Counted from the stretch's first letter, positions 43,709 through 53,593 are shown. The stretch is 64,000 nucleotides of DNA from an uncultured Veillonellaceae bacterium (GCA_949286115.1 CASEBK010000033.1:1-64000), one strand, 5' to 3'. A program made the numbers and translations. The notes: generated from the sequence alone by a model not told the origin.

Positions 43709-44266
43709 ATGTACGAAGAAGAACTGAAAAAACTGACGGAAAAAATGGATAAGTCCATCCAGTCCTTGAAGGCGGAATACTCTTCGATCCGCACGGGTCA
43801 GGCGACGGCGAGCCTTCTCGACCGGGTGCGCGTGGAATACTATGGCACGCCCACGCCGGTGACGCAGGTGGCGACGGTGTCCGTGCCGGAAGCGCGCATG
43901 CTCGTGGTGCAGCCCTGGGATCGGAGCCTCCTCAAGGAGATCGAAAAGGCGATCCTCCAGTCTGATCTGGGCCTCGTACCGATGAATGACGGCAACATCA
44001 TCCGCATGGCGATCCCGCAGCTCACGGAAGAGCGCCGCAAGGATCTGTGCAAGGTGGTGAATAAAAAGGCGGAAGAAGGCAAAGTGGCCATCCGCAATAT
44101 TCGCCGTGACGGCAATGATTTTCTGAAAAAGGAAGGCAAGAAGAGCGAAGTCTCCAAAGACGTCATCAAGGAGATGGAAGACAAGGTGCAGAAGCTGACC
44201 GACCAGAAGATCAAAGAAGTGGAAGCGGTCACGGAAAAGAAGATCAAAGAGATCATGTCTGTATGA
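43709..44266 (+). CDS. frr: Ribosome recycling factor
   Basis: 185 residues. With EF-G it splits the post-termination ribosome. Family landmarks are SIRTGQATASLLDRVRVEYYG, PWDRSLLKEIEKAI, DGNIIRMAIPQLTEERRKDL and the helical C-terminus. Its stop overlaps the next small gene (ATGA). Confidence 0.98.
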   Translation: MYEEELKKLTEKMDKSIQSLKAEYSSIRTGQATASLLDRVRVEYYGTPTPVTQVATVSVPEARMLVVQPWDRSLLKEIEKAILQSDLGLVPMNDGNIIRMAIPQLTEERRKDLCKVVNKKAEEGKVAIRNIRRDGNDFLKKEGKKSEVSKDVIKEMEDKVQKLTDQKIKEVEAVTEKKIKEIMSV

Positions 44267-44544
44267 GTGAAAAGGCTCTTTTCGAAGGGATGCCTTTTGA
44301 TGAAAATGTACGGCTCAAGCTGGCGGAGACGTTCCCGGGCGGGACGGTCTCCGGCACCCGGGGCCGTCATTATGCATTGGAGGAAGAATTCCTGTACTTG
44401 GTGCGGAGCGGGCCTCAGGCGGTCATCATGCCGCGCATGGCTTACGGCAGCGATGTGACGGCGGCTCTGGCAGAAAGATATGGCGAGGGAAAGCAGATTG
44501 TCGGAAAAACAGAATTGTCCCAGGCACGTGGCGATCATCCTTGA
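44263..44544 (+). CDS. Small protein of unknown function between frr and uppS
   Basis: 93 residues, starting at an ATGA overlap with frr and running 47 nt into uppS in another frame. Codon third positions look like real coding for this genome. The sequence has LKLAETFPGGTVSG, HYALEEEFLYLVRSGPQAVIMPRM and a charged tail. There is no signal peptide or membrane segment. I do not recognise a family. The placement suggests co-translation with frr and uppS. Confidence 0.6.
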   Translation: MSEKALFEGMPFDENVRLKLAETFPGGTVSGTRGRHYALEEEFLYLVRSGPQAVIMPRMAYGSDVTAALAERYGEGKQIVGKTELSQARGDHP

Positions 44545-45226
44545 CGGAAATGGACGCTGGGCGGAGCGGCAGGGCCGGGAGCGGACCTTCGGGCACGAAG
44601 CCGGCGCGGAAAATGTGAAGACCATCGTCCGGGAAGCCGGGCATATGGGCATCGAGCGGCTCACGCTGTATGCGTTCTCCACGGAGAACTGGAAACGGCC
44701 GCAGCCGGAAGTGGATTTCCTGATGGAGCTCTTCAAAGATTACCTGTTCGAGCAGCTGCGGGACCTCATGAAAGACGGGGTGCAGCTCCATGTGGTGGGC
44801 GAGCGGTCCCGCCTTTCGGAAGGGCTTCGCCGGGAGATCGAGTCCTGTGAGGCGGATACCCGGGACAATACGGGCCTCATCCTGAACGTGGCCATCAACT
44901 ACGGCGGCAGGGACGAGATCGTTCATGCCGCGCGGCAGCTTGCCGAAGAGGTAAAAGAGGGGAAGCTCTCGCCGGAGGACATCACGGAAGAGGCCATCGG
45001 AGAGCGGCTCTACCCGAGCGATGCGGCAGACGTGGATCTGCTCATCCGCACGGGCGGGGAGTCGCGCATCTCCAATTTCCTCCTGTGGCAGATCTCCTAC
45101 AGCGAGCTCTATTTCACGCCGGTGCTTTGGCCGGACTTCACGGTGGAAGAGCTGCATAAAGCCGTCGCATGGTACGGCGGGCGGGACCGTCGCTTCGGCG
45201 GGCTCAATGAGGAGGTAGCGCAATGA
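44498..45226 (+). CDS. uppS: Isoprenyl (undecaprenyl) diphosphate synthase
   Basis: About 242 residues. It is a cis-prenyltransferase that makes undecaprenyl diphosphate for peptidoglycan and LPS export. HVAIILDGNGRWA carries the catalytic aspartate, followed by LTLYAFSTENWKRP and LLIRTGGESRISNFLLWQ. The start is uncertain: TTG at 44498 has GAGGG at good spacing, while ATG at 44480 has only a poor ribosome binding site. It overlaps cdsA by 4 nt. Confidence 0.95.
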   Translation: MSEKQNCPRHVAIILDGNGRWAERQGRERTFGHEAGAENVKTIVREAGHMGIERLTLYAFSTENWKRPQPEVDFLMELFKDYLFEQLRDLMKDGVQLHVVGERSRLSEGLRREIESCEADTRDNTGLILNVAINYGGRDEIVHAARQLAEEVKEGKLSPEDITEEAIGERLYPSDAADVDLLIRTGGESRISNFLLWQISYSELYFTPVLWPDFTVEELHKAVAWYGGRDRRFGGLNEEVAQ

Positions 45227-46038
45227 AGGCGCGCATCCTTACCGCCATCGTGGGCATCGCTGCGGTCATCGTGCTGGTGACGGCGGGCGGCATTCCCCTC
45301 ACGGCGGCGCTCTTTGTCGTGGCGGGGCTCGCATGGATGGAGTATGCGCGGATGATGAAGAAGATCACCCATGTGTACACCGGCCCGGCGCTCACGGCTA
45401 TCGCGGTGATCCTTGGCGCGGCGGCGTCTTCTTCTCTGCCGCTCTTTGCGGCGGCCGTGCTGTGCTGTTTCATCCTGCTGCTTTTCCTCATTTTGGTGAT
45501 CGAGCGGAAAGATATCTGGGCGCTCTTTGCAACTGTTTTGGGAGCGCTCTATTTTGGCGTGGGCTTCGGCTCGTTCCTCTATCTCCGCGGCGGCGACGAT
45601 CTGCTCCTGCCGGGGGCGGCGTCGATCCACAGCGGGATATTCCTTCTGTGGTTCGCTCTCATCGGCACCTGGTCGAGCGATACCTTTGCCTATGCGGCGG
45701 GCAAAAATCTCGGCCGCCACAAGATGGCGCCCCATATCAGCCCGAACAAGACGATGGAAGGACTGGCCGGGGGCGCAGCAGGATGCATTGTGATGTGCCT
45801 CCTGTATGCGGCGTACTTTGATTTTTCGCTCCTGGAGGCGTTCTTCCTTGCGGTGATGGTGGCTATCGCCGCGCCGCTGGGAGATCTTTTCGAGTCGTAT
45901 ATCAAAAGGGTGTGCGACATCAAGGATTCGGGAAACATCCTGCCCGGCCACGGCGGTATGATGGACCGCTTTGACAGCCTGCTCTTCGTAGCGCCGCTCA
46001 TGCTGTCCTCTCTCGTGGCGATGAGGAGCTTCTTATGA
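45223..46038 (+). CDS. cdsA: Phosphatidate cytidylyltransferase
   Basis: 271 residues with about eight membrane segments. It makes CDP-diacylglycerol from phosphatidate and CTP. The C-terminal CDS signature (GDLFESYIKRVCDIKDSG followed by LPGHGGMMDRFDS) is intact. It is coupled to uppS and dxr by 4-nt overlaps. Confidence 0.96.
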   Translation: MKARILTAIVGIAAVIVLVTAGGIPLTAALFVVAGLAWMEYARMMKKITHVYTGPALTAIAVILGAAASSSLPLFAAAVLCCFILLLFLILVIERKDIWALFATVLGALYFGVGFGSFLYLRGGDDLLLPGAASIHSGIFLLWFALIGTWSSDTFAYAAGKNLGRHKMAPHISPNKTMEGLAGGAAGCIVMCLLYAAYFDFSLLEAFFLAVMVAIAAPLGDLFESYIKRVCDIKDSGNILPGHGGMMDRFDSLLFVAPLMLSSLVAMRSFL

Positions 46039-47198
46039 AAGAGATCGCAGTACTTGGCTCTACCGGCTCGATCGGCACGCAGACGCTGGACGTGCTCCGT
46101 CTGCACAAAGACCGTTTTCATGCATCCGTGCTGGCGGCCCATCACAGCGTCGATGTGCTCCTTGCGCAGGCAGAGGAATTTCAGCCCCGGTGTATCGCCG
46201 TGACAGATCCGGAGGCCGGGCGGGCGTTTCGCGCGCGCTATGACGGTCCTGCAGAAGTGCTCATCGGAGAAGAGGCGCTTCTCGAAGCGGTGCGCCGCAC
46301 TGACGTAGACCTCGTGGTAGTGGCTGTGGTGGGCATCGCGGGCCTTGCGCCGACGCTTGAAGCCATTCGGCAGGGGAAAGAGATCGCTCTCGCCAACAAG
46401 GAAACGCTCGTCACCGGGGGCGCGCTCGTGACGGAGGCGGCGGATCGGGCGGGCATCACCATTCGTCCCGTGGATAGCGAGCACAGCGCCATTTTCCAGT
46501 GCCTGCTCGGGCAGGACAGGAAAGGCGTGCATCGTCTCATCCTGACGGCCTCCGGCGGTCCCTTCCGCGGACGGTCCAGGGAAGAGCTGGCGCAGGTGAC
46601 GCTGGCAGACTGCCTGAAGCACCCCACGTGGCACATGGGCCGGAAAGTGACCATCGACTCGGCCACCATGTTCAATAAAGGACTGGAGATCATCGAGGCG
46701 CACTGGCTCTTCCGCGTGCCTTACGACCGGATCAAAGTGGTGGTGCAGCCCCAGAGCCTCATCCATTCCATGGTGGAGTACGATGACGGCTCCATCATCG
46801 CCCAGATCGGCGAGCCGGATATGCGCCTTCCCATTCAGTTTGCGCTTACCTGGCCGGAGCGGCTTCCTTCGCCGTCTCATTCGTTTCTCGACTGGGGCCG
46901 CATCGCTTCGATCTTCGTGAGCGAGCCCGATGAGACGGTCTTCCGTTCGCTCCGCCTGACGGTGGATGCGGGGAAAGCCGGCGGCACGGCGACGACTGCG
47001 CTCAACGGAGCGGATGAAGAAGCAGTGGCGGCCTTCGTGAGGGGAGAGATCTCATTTCTCGATATCTTCAGCGTGGTGGAAGACGTGCTGGATCAGTGGG
47101 AGACATCGCCCGTGCGGACGCTGGACGACGTGTGGGACGCAGACCATCGCGCGCGGGAAGCGGCGCGGGCGTCCATCCGGAGGCGCAGACTATGCTGA
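46035..47198 (+). CDS. dxr: 1-deoxy-D-xylulose 5-phosphate reductoisomerase
   Basis: 387 residues. It makes 2-C-methyl-D-erythritol 4-phosphate, the first committed step of the MEP isoprenoid pathway. NADPH-binding LGSTGSIGTQTLDV (8-21), LANKETLVTGG, the metal and substrate motifs VDSEHSAIFQ and SGGPFRG, and MFNKGLE are all present. It overlaps rseP by 7 nt. The isoprenoid supply serves uppS upstream. Confidence 0.97.
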   Translation: MKEIAVLGSTGSIGTQTLDVLRLHKDRFHASVLAAHHSVDVLLAQAEEFQPRCIAVTDPEAGRAFRARYDGPAEVLIGEEALLEAVRRTDVDLVVVAVVGIAGLAPTLEAIRQGKEIALANKETLVTGGALVTEAADRAGITIRPVDSEHSAIFQCLLGQDRKGVHRLILTASGGPFRGRSREELAQVTLADCLKHPTWHMGRKVTIDSATMFNKGLEIIEAHWLFRVPYDRIKVVVQPQSLIHSMVEYDDGSIIAQIGEPDMRLPIQFALTWPERLPSPSHSFLDWGRIASIFVSEPDETVFRSLRLTVDAGKAGGTATTALNGADEEAVAAFVRGEISFLDIFSVVEDVLDQWETSPVRTLDDVWDADHRAREAARASIRRRRLC

Positions 47199-48214
47199 CG
47201 GCGATCCTGGCGCCCATTATCCTGTTCGGCCTCATCGTGCTCATTCATGAAGGCGGCCATTTCATGACGGCCAAGCTCACCGGCATGAAGGTGGAGGAAT
47301 TTGCAGTGGGCTTCGGACCGAAGCTCTGGTCCAGGCGATGGGGCGAGACGATGTATTCGCTCCGGGCGATCCCGCTGGGCGGGTACAATAAGATCATGGG
47401 CATGGCGCCGGGCGAATCGACTGATCCACGGGCGTTTACGGAGCGTCCCGTGTGGCAGCGCCTGCTGGTGATCTCTGCCGGTTCGCTCATGAACATCTTT
47501 TCTGCGTTCCTCATCTTTGCGGGACTGTTCCTCGCCGTAGGCGTGCAGTCGTTTCCTAATACGCCGGTCATCGGCACGGTGCTGCCGGATTCGCCGGCGG
47601 CTGCGGCCGGCCTGCGTCCGGGAGACCGGATCGACGCGGTGGACGGGGAAGCCGTGTCGCAGTGGACGGACATGGCAGGACTTCTCGGCACACGGGGAAA
47701 TCGCGTGGTGACGCTCTCGCTCACGCGGGGCGATGCGGCGATCTCCGTCTCCGTCATTCCGAAAGAGCAGGGCGAAGGCCGTGCCATGGTGGGGATCACT
47801 CCCGCGCTGGACAGCCGACCCGTGGGCCTTGGCGAAGCGGCGGCGCTCGGTGCGGACCGGTGCCTCTTCGTGGTGAAAGCGGTCGTCACCGGCCTCGGGG
47901 CGATCGTTACCGGTCAGTCTTCTGATGTGGCCGGGCCGATCGGCGTGGCGCGCATGGCGGGCGCTGTGGCGGAGGTGGGGGCTGTGCAGTTCCTGCTGTT
48001 CTTTGCCATCCTGAGCCTGAATCTTGGTATTTTGAATCTGTTTCCCATTCCGCTGCTGGACGGCGGGCTGCTCTTCCTTACGATCGGGGAGGCGCTGTTC
48101 CGCCGGAAGCTGTCGGAGCGGGCGCTGTACTATATCCAGACCGTGGGCGTCACCATCCTCGTGGGGATGTTCCTTTTTGCGACGTTCAACGATCTTTCCG
48201 CGCTTGCCAGGTAG
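47192..48214 (+). CDS. rseP: Site-2 membrane metalloprotease RseP
   Basis: 340 residues. The zinc site HEGGH is at about 19-23 in the first membrane segment, a single PDZ domain lies at about 120-200 (GLRPGDRIDAVDGE), and the second zinc ligand is in NLFPIPLLDGG (near 290). It cleaves membrane-embedded anti-sigma factors or signal-peptide remnants. The ATG at 47192 overlaps the dxr end. Confidence 0.94.
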   Translation: MLTAILAPIILFGLIVLIHEGGHFMTAKLTGMKVEEFAVGFGPKLWSRRWGETMYSLRAIPLGGYNKIMGMAPGESTDPRAFTERPVWQRLLVISAGSLMNIFSAFLIFAGLFLAVGVQSFPNTPVIGTVLPDSPAAAAGLRPGDRIDAVDGEAVSQWTDMAGLLGTRGNRVVTLSLTRGDAAISVSVIPKEQGEGRAMVGITPALDSRPVGLGEAAALGADRCLFVVKAVVTGLGAIVTGQSSDVAGPIGVARMAGAVAEVGAVQFLLFFAILSLNLGILNLFPIPLLDGGLLFLTIGEALFRRKLSERALYYIQTVGVTILVGMFLFATFNDLSALAR

Positions 48215-48259
48215 CGGCGCGGCCTCTGTATTTCTTACGCGGAAATAAAGGAGACGACT

Positions 48260-49324
48260 ATGAAGCAGACAAGACAGGTCTCGGTGGGCCGTGTGCGAAT
48301 CGGCGGCGGTGCCCCCGTTTCCATTCAGTCTATGGGGACGATCAATCCCATCGATACGGCGCGGGCAGCGGCGCAGATCAATGCGCTCGGTGCGGCTGGT
48401 GCGGACATCGTGCGCGTAGCGGTGCCGGATAAGAAAGCGGCAGAAGCGCTGAAAGAACTGAGAAAGCTCACCGCTGTGCCGCTCGTGGCGGATATCCACT
48501 TTGATTACCGTCTGGCGCTCACCGCCATGGAAGCGGGCATCGACGGTCTGCGCATCAATCCCGGCAACATCGGCCGCAGAGAAAACGTGGTGAAAGTGGT
48601 GGAGCGGGCAAAGGAAGTGGGCATTCCCATCCGTATCGGCATCAATGCAGGATCGCTGCCGCAGGATATTCTGGATGCGTACGGCGGACATCCCACGGCG
48701 GAAGGCATGGCGGAGGGAGCCATGCGCCATGTACGCATCCTGGAGGAGGAAGGCTTCCGTGACATCGTGCTCTCCGTGAAATCGACGGACGTGCCCATGA
48801 TGGTCCGGGCGAACCGCATCCTCTCTCGGGAGACGGAGTACCCGCTCCATCTGGGCGTGACGGAGGCGGGCACCGAATACCGGGGCACCATCAAGTCCGC
48901 CATCGGTATCGGAGCGCTCCTCTTGGATGGCATCGGCGACACGACCCGCGTGTCGCTCACAGACGATCCGCTGAAGGAAGTGCGCGCGGCGAAAGAGATC
49001 CTGTCGGCGCTCGGCCTTGCGCAGTACGGGCCGGTGCTCATTTCCTGCCCAACCTGCGGGCGAACGCAGGTCGATCTCATCCACATCGCCAAAGAAGTGG
49101 AGGAACGGCTGAAAGAGTTCAAATCGCCGCTTCGCATCGCCGTCATGGGGTGTGCGGTGAACGGTCCCGGCGAAGCCAGAGAGGCGGATTTCGGCATCGC
49201 CTGCGGCAGAGGCAGCGGCCTTCTATTCAGCCGCGGCCAGGTGCTCCGCAGCGTGCCCGAAGGGGAGCTCGTGGAAGTGCTCATGAATGAGATCCGGCGG
49301 TATGAAGAGGCGCGGCAGGCATAG
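48260..49324 (+). CDS. ispG: 4-hydroxy-3-methylbut-2-enyl diphosphate synthase
   Basis: 354 residues. It is an Fe-S enzyme of the MEP pathway. The cluster cysteines are in SCPTCGRT and GCAVNGPGE, and the barrel part has SIQSMGTINPID and LRINPGNIG. AAGGAG is near the ATG. It follows dxr and rseP in the common Firmicute order. Confidence 0.97.
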   Translation: MKQTRQVSVGRVRIGGGAPVSIQSMGTINPIDTARAAAQINALGAAGADIVRVAVPDKKAAEALKELRKLTAVPLVADIHFDYRLALTAMEAGIDGLRINPGNIGRRENVVKVVERAKEVGIPIRIGINAGSLPQDILDAYGGHPTAEGMAEGAMRHVRILEEEGFRDIVLSVKSTDVPMMVRANRILSRETEYPLHLGVTEAGTEYRGTIKSAIGIGALLLDGIGDTTRVSLTDDPLKEVRAAKEILSALGLAQYGPVLISCPTCGRTQVDLIHIAKEVEERLKEFKSPLRIAVMGCAVNGPGEAREADFGIACGRGSGLLFSRGQVLRSVPEGELVEVLMNEIRRYEEARQA

Positions 49325-49341
49325 TTTTTGCACGCGCCTTG

Positions 49342-49370
49342 TTTCCATGGACGGGCAAAAGTTTTATAAT
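49342..49370 (+). promoter_or_regulatory. Putative promoter of proS
   Basis: TTTCCA (49342-49347), a 17-nt spacer and consensus TATAAT (49365-49370). Confidence 0.55.
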
Positions 49371-49433
49371 AAAAAAGATTTCATTTTTATCATTGCATAG
49401 AGGCCGAAGGAGGCCATACAGGAGGAGATTTCG

Positions 49434-51158
49434 TTGTTAGCATCCAGATTGTACAGCCCGACGCTCAGAGAGATCCCGGCAGAGGCCGTGGTCATCAGCC
49501 ACAAATATATGCTCAAGGCAGGCATGATCCGCAAGATCGTAGGCGGCATCTACGTGTATCTGCCGCTGGCATGGCGCACACTTCAGAAGATCGAAGCGAT
49601 CATTCGCGAGGAGATCAACAAGACCGGTGCGCAGGAGATCCAGATGCCCATCATCCAGCCGGCGGAGATCTGGCAGCAGACGGGCCGCTGGGCGGTGTAC
49701 GGCGACGAGATGTTCCGCCTGCAGGATCGTCACGGCCGTCAGTACTGCCTCGCGCCGACCCATGAGGAAATGATCACCACGCTGGTCCACATGGACACGA
49801 GCTCATACAAGCAGCTTCCTGTGAGCCTCTATCAGATCCAGAACAAATACCGCGACGAGCTCCGTCCCCGTTTCGGACTGATGCGCGGCCGCGAATTCAT
49901 CATGAAGGACGGCTATACCTTTGATAAGGACTGGGAAGGGCTCGACCGCCAGTACAAACTCATGTACGACGCGTATACCCGCATCTTCACGCGGTGCGGC
50001 CTTCATTTCCGGCCCGTGCTGGCCGATTCCGGTGCGATCGGCGGCAGCACGACCCACGAATTTGAGGCGCTTGCCGATTCGGGCGAAGCGGATGTGGCGT
50101 ACTGCCCGCACTGCGATTTCGCGGCCAATACGGAAGCAGTCGTGCCGAACACGCTCCCCTGTGCGGTGCGCAGTGATAAGGAAAAAGAACTGGTGGCGAC
50201 GCCCGGTCAGCATACCATCGAAATGGTGTGCGATTACCTCCATGCGCCGGTGTCTCAGTCCGTCAAGGCCGTGGTGTATAAGCTGGATGACAAAGTGGTG
50301 CTCGCCATGGTGCGCGGCGACCACGAAGTGAACGAAGTGCGCCTCCAGAACATCTACGGCGCTTCCATTATCGCCATGGCTTCGGATGAGGACTTGGCGC
50401 GGTGCGGCCTCACCGCCGGCTACATCAGCCCCATCGGACTTCACCGCACGGATGATTTCGACATCGTCGTGGATGCATCCGTCATGGAGATGCAGGACGC
50501 CTGCTGCGGCGGCAATCAGAAAGACATGCACTATATCCATGTGAATCCGGCCCGCGACTTTGGTGACGTCCGCGTGGAGACCATCCGCATGATCAATGCA
50601 GACGACGTGTGCCCGAAGTGCGGCGCCCCCATCGAGATCAAGAAAGGCATCGAGGTAGGGCAGGTCTTCAAGCTGGGCACGAAGTACAGCGAGGCATTGG
50701 GCTGCACCTATCTCGATCAGAACGGGAAATCGCAGCCCATGGTCATGGGGTGCTACGGCATCGGCGTATCCCGCACCATGGCAGCGGCCATCGAGCAGAG
50801 CCACGATGATGACGGGATCATTTGGCCCGTGGCGATCGCGCCGTATGAAGCGGTCATCGTGCCGGCAAACAATAAGGATGAAACGGTCATGGCGGCAGCG
50901 CGCTCTCTCTACGATGCCTTCGAAGAGAAGAGCGATGAAGTGGTGCTGGACGACCGGAATGAACGGGCGGGCATCAAATTCAAAGATGCCGACCTCATCG
51001 GGTATCCGGTGCGCGTGACCATCGGCAAGAAATGGCAGGAGTCGGGCAATGTGGAGATCCGCATCCGTCGGACCGGCGAGACCATCGAAGTGCCGCTCGA
51101 TGCGTGCAAGGAAAAGGTGATGGAGATCTTGGCCGACCTTCACGCCAGAAATCAGTAA
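49434..51158 (+). CDS. proS: Prolyl-tRNA synthetase, bacterial type with INS domain
   Basis: 574 residues. Class II motifs are present: motif 1 around IIREEINKTGAQEIQMP, motif 2 RDELRPRFGLMRGREFIMKD, and motif 3 GIGVSRTMAAAIEQ. The editing INS domain (about 230-390) sits between motifs 2 and 3. The start is TTG at 49434 behind CAGGAGGAG; no in-frame ATG lies before the conserved LYSPTLREIP start region. Confidence 0.96.
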   Translation: MLASRLYSPTLREIPAEAVVISHKYMLKAGMIRKIVGGIYVYLPLAWRTLQKIEAIIREEINKTGAQEIQMPIIQPAEIWQQTGRWAVYGDEMFRLQDRHGRQYCLAPTHEEMITTLVHMDTSSYKQLPVSLYQIQNKYRDELRPRFGLMRGREFIMKDGYTFDKDWEGLDRQYKLMYDAYTRIFTRCGLHFRPVLADSGAIGGSTTHEFEALADSGEADVAYCPHCDFAANTEAVVPNTLPCAVRSDKEKELVATPGQHTIEMVCDYLHAPVSQSVKAVVYKLDDKVVLAMVRGDHEVNEVRLQNIYGASIIAMASDEDLARCGLTAGYISPIGLHRTDDFDIVVDASVMEMQDACCGGNQKDMHYIHVNPARDFGDVRVETIRMINADDVCPKCGAPIEIKKGIEVGQVFKLGTKYSEALGCTYLDQNGKSQPMVMGCYGIGVSRTMAAAIEQSHDDDGIIWPVAIAPYEAVIVPANNKDETVMAAARSLYDAFEEKSDEVVLDDRNERAGIKFKDADLIGYPVRVTIGKKWQESGNVEIRIRRTGETIEVPLDACKEKVMEILADLHARNQ

Positions 51159-51191
51159 GACCTGGCAGTCATTTGCCGACAGGAGGCGCTC

Positions 51192-51470
51192 ATGGACGAA
51201 CTGGACGCAGTGAGAGAAGAGATCCGCAAAGTGGACAAAGACATGGTCGCGCTGTTTGAAAAGCGTATGGCCCTGTCTCGGGAAGTGGCGCTCTGCAAGA
51301 TGAAGAGCGGCATGCCGGTGTATGATGCGGCGCGGGAGGAGAAGAACATTCGGGAGCTGTCGGCGCTCCTTGAGGATGCAGCGGATCAGCCCTATTTCCA
51401 GCGGTGGTATCAGCTGCTCATGGATATCTCCAAGGAGCGGCAGCGCGCGGAAAAAGGAAAGCGGTCATGA
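51192..51470 (+). CDS. Chorismate mutase, AroQ type
   Basis: 92 residues of the all-helical AroQ fold, with the N-terminal LDAVREEIRKVDKDMVALFEKRMALSREVALCKMKSG pattern of the family. It converts chorismate to prephenate for Phe and Tyr. CAGGAGGCG precedes the ATG. It overlaps recD2 by 4 nt, an unusual partner. Confidence 0.9.
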   Translation: MDELDAVREEIRKVDKDMVALFEKRMALSREVALCKMKSGMPVYDAAREEKNIRELSALLEDAADQPYFQRWYQLLMDISKERQRAEKGKRS

Positions 51471-53593
51471 CAGAGGAGATCGAGGGCACCGTCTCGGCGG
51501 TGGTCTTTCACAGCACGGACGGCGTATTTTCTGTCTTTCGGCTGAAACAAAAAGAGAGCGGAAAGTCAGTCACCGCGGCGGGGCAAGTAGGCGTGCCCTC
51601 GGTGGGACAGACGGTCGCTCTTCGGGGATGCTGGGTGCGGCATCCCCGTTTTGGCATGCAGTTCAAAGCGGAGTCGATGGCGGAGGTGCGGCCGGAGTCG
51701 GCGGAAGACATTGTGCAGTACCTCGCTTCCGGCGAGATCGACGGCGTCGGTCCTGCCATGGCCCGGCGCATCGTAGACACCTTCGGGAGCCGCACGCTCA
51801 CCGTGATGGATGAGGAGATCGATGCGCTTCTCTCCGTGCCGGGCATCGGGCCGAAGAAGCTGGAACAGATCCGCGCGTCCTATGCGGCGGGGGCAGAGCT
51901 TCGGCAGGTGGTGCTCCTCCTTCAGTCCGCCGGCGTGCCTTCCCGGTTCGCGGCGGTGCTGCAGAAGCGCTATGGCGACGGCCTGATGCGCGTGCTGGAG
52001 AAGGAGCCGTACCGCATGGTGAGGGAGGTCTCGGGGATGACTTTTCAAATGGCGGACCAGATCGCCATGAAGAGCGGCATCAGCCCGCAGGACGAAGAAC
52101 GCATCCTCTGCGGCATCTTTCACGTGCTCACCACGTTTTCCATGGAGGGGCACTGCTGCGTGCCTGCCGGCGCGGCGTATCAGGAGGCGGCGCGTCTCCT
52201 GCATCTGGATGGGGAACTGGTGATGACTGCGGGACGAAGCGCTGTGGAGATCGGCGAGCTGCCGTCCGTCGTATGGCGGGACCGGCTCTTTCTGTACCTG
52301 CCTTCGCTTTATGAAGCGGAGACGGAGTCCCGGCATCGGGTGGGGCTCCTCCTTCGCGCGCCATACCTGGGGAGCGCTGTGCTGGCTATTCAGAAGTTTG
52401 AACGGGAGCATCATCTGACGCTGGCGGCAGAGCAGAAAGAGGCCGTGGAGTCTGCCATGAGCTCGGGCCTTCTCATCATCACCGGCGGCCCGGGGACGGG
52501 GAAGACCACGCTCATCCAGGCGATCCTCACGGCGGCGGAGCAGCACGGGAAGAAAGTGCGCCTCATGGCGCCGACGGGCCGAGCGGCGAAGCGCCTGTCG
52601 CTGGCGAGCGGACGCAATGCGGACACGATCCACAAGGCGCTCGAAGCGGAGCGGCACGGAGATAAGACCTTCTTTGCGCGGAATGAGTCGGAGCCGCTCA
52701 AGGAAGATCTCATCATCGTGGACGAAGCTTCCATGATGGACATGCTCCTCTTTTATCGCCTGCTCTGCGCACTGAAGGAGGGAGCGCGGCTCGTCCTCGT
52801 AGGGGATACGGATCAGCTCCCGCCGGTGGGGCCGGGGGCGCCGCTGAAAGACCTCATCGCCTGGGGGGACGTGCCTGTGGTGCGGCTTCAGCATATCTTC
52901 CGTCAGCAGGAAGGGAGCGGCATCATCGAGAACGCTGCCCGCATCCGGGAAGGACGTCTGCCTGAGCCGGACATGGCGGGCGAGTTTCAGATCTGTCTCG
53001 CGGAGAGCGAAGAAGAGGCCTTTCAGCTGGTGATGCACCTGTGCCGCGAGGGACATTACGAAGAAGACGCGCGGAAATGGGACATGCAGGTGCTCTCTCC
53101 CATGTACAAAGGGCTCTGCGGCGTGGATCATCTGAACGAAGCCATCCAGCGCTATGTCCAGGGCGGGGCCATAGAGGGACGCGGCTTCCGCAAAGGGGAC
53201 AAGGTGATGCAGACGCGGAACGATTATGAGAAGGGCGTCTACAATGGGGACATCGGCATCGTGTGGTCTGCCGCTGGGCCGAAGGTCTTCGTCCAGTTTC
53301 CGGAAAAAGAAGTGGTCTATGAAGGGGACGAACGGCGGGACCTGCAGCTCGCCTATGCGGTGACAGTGCACAAGAGCCAGGGCAGCGAGTATGACACGGT
53401 CATTTTCGTGCTGCTTCCGTCGCAGCGGATGATGCTCCAGCGGAACCTGCTCTACACCGGCGTGACGCGGGCGAGCCGGCGGACCATCCTCATCACTTCA
53501 GGCAGCGCGCTCGCCGCAGCGGTGAGGAACCATCGCACTGCCGGGCGGTGCAGTCTCTTCCTGCCGCTCCTTGCAGGGGAGGCGGAGCCGTGA
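51467..53593 (+). CDS. recD2: RecD2-type ATP-dependent DNA helicase
   Basis: 708 residues. It is a superfamily 1B 5'-3' helicase found in bacteria without RecBC partners, acting in repair and replication. The N-terminal OB part (about 1-75) and tandem helix-hairpin-helix region (IDGVGPAMARRI, VPGIGPKKLEQI, about 90-140) mark RecD2. The helicase core has Walker A GGPGTGKTT (340-348), VDEASMMD (motif II), GDTDQLPPVGPG, and a C-terminal VHKSQGSEYDTV motif. It is coupled to comF by 4 nt. Confidence 0.94.
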   Translation: MTEEIEGTVSAVVFHSTDGVFSVFRLKQKESGKSVTAAGQVGVPSVGQTVALRGCWVRHPRFGMQFKAESMAEVRPESAEDIVQYLASGEIDGVGPAMARRIVDTFGSRTLTVMDEEIDALLSVPGIGPKKLEQIRASYAAGAELRQVVLLLQSAGVPSRFAAVLQKRYGDGLMRVLEKEPYRMVREVSGMTFQMADQIAMKSGISPQDEERILCGIFHVLTTFSMEGHCCVPAGAAYQEAARLLHLDGELVMTAGRSAVEIGELPSVVWRDRLFLYLPSLYEAETESRHRVGLLLRAPYLGSAVLAIQKFEREHHLTLAAEQKEAVESAMSSGLLIITGGPGTGKTTLIQAILTAAEQHGKKVRLMAPTGRAAKRLSLASGRNADTIHKALEAERHGDKTFFARNESEPLKEDLIIVDEASMMDMLLFYRLLCALKEGARLVLVGDTDQLPPVGPGAPLKDLIAWGDVPVVRLQHIFRQQEGSGIIENAARIREGRLPEPDMAGEFQICLAESEEEAFQLVMHLCREGHYEEDARKWDMQVLSPMYKGLCGVDHLNEAIQRYVQGGAIEGRGFRKGDKVMQTRNDYEKGVYNGDIGIVWSAAGPKVFVQFPEKEVVYEGDERRDLQLAYAVTVHKSQGSEYDTVIFVLLPSQRMMLQRNLLYTGVTRASRRTILITSGSALAAAVRNHRTAGRCSLFLPLLAGEAEP

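Noticed and set aside
47093-49084. Open frame of 663 codons on the minus strand across rseP and ispG
   Set aside because: It lies antisense to two conserved enzymes and gives a His/Arg-rich chain with no motif.
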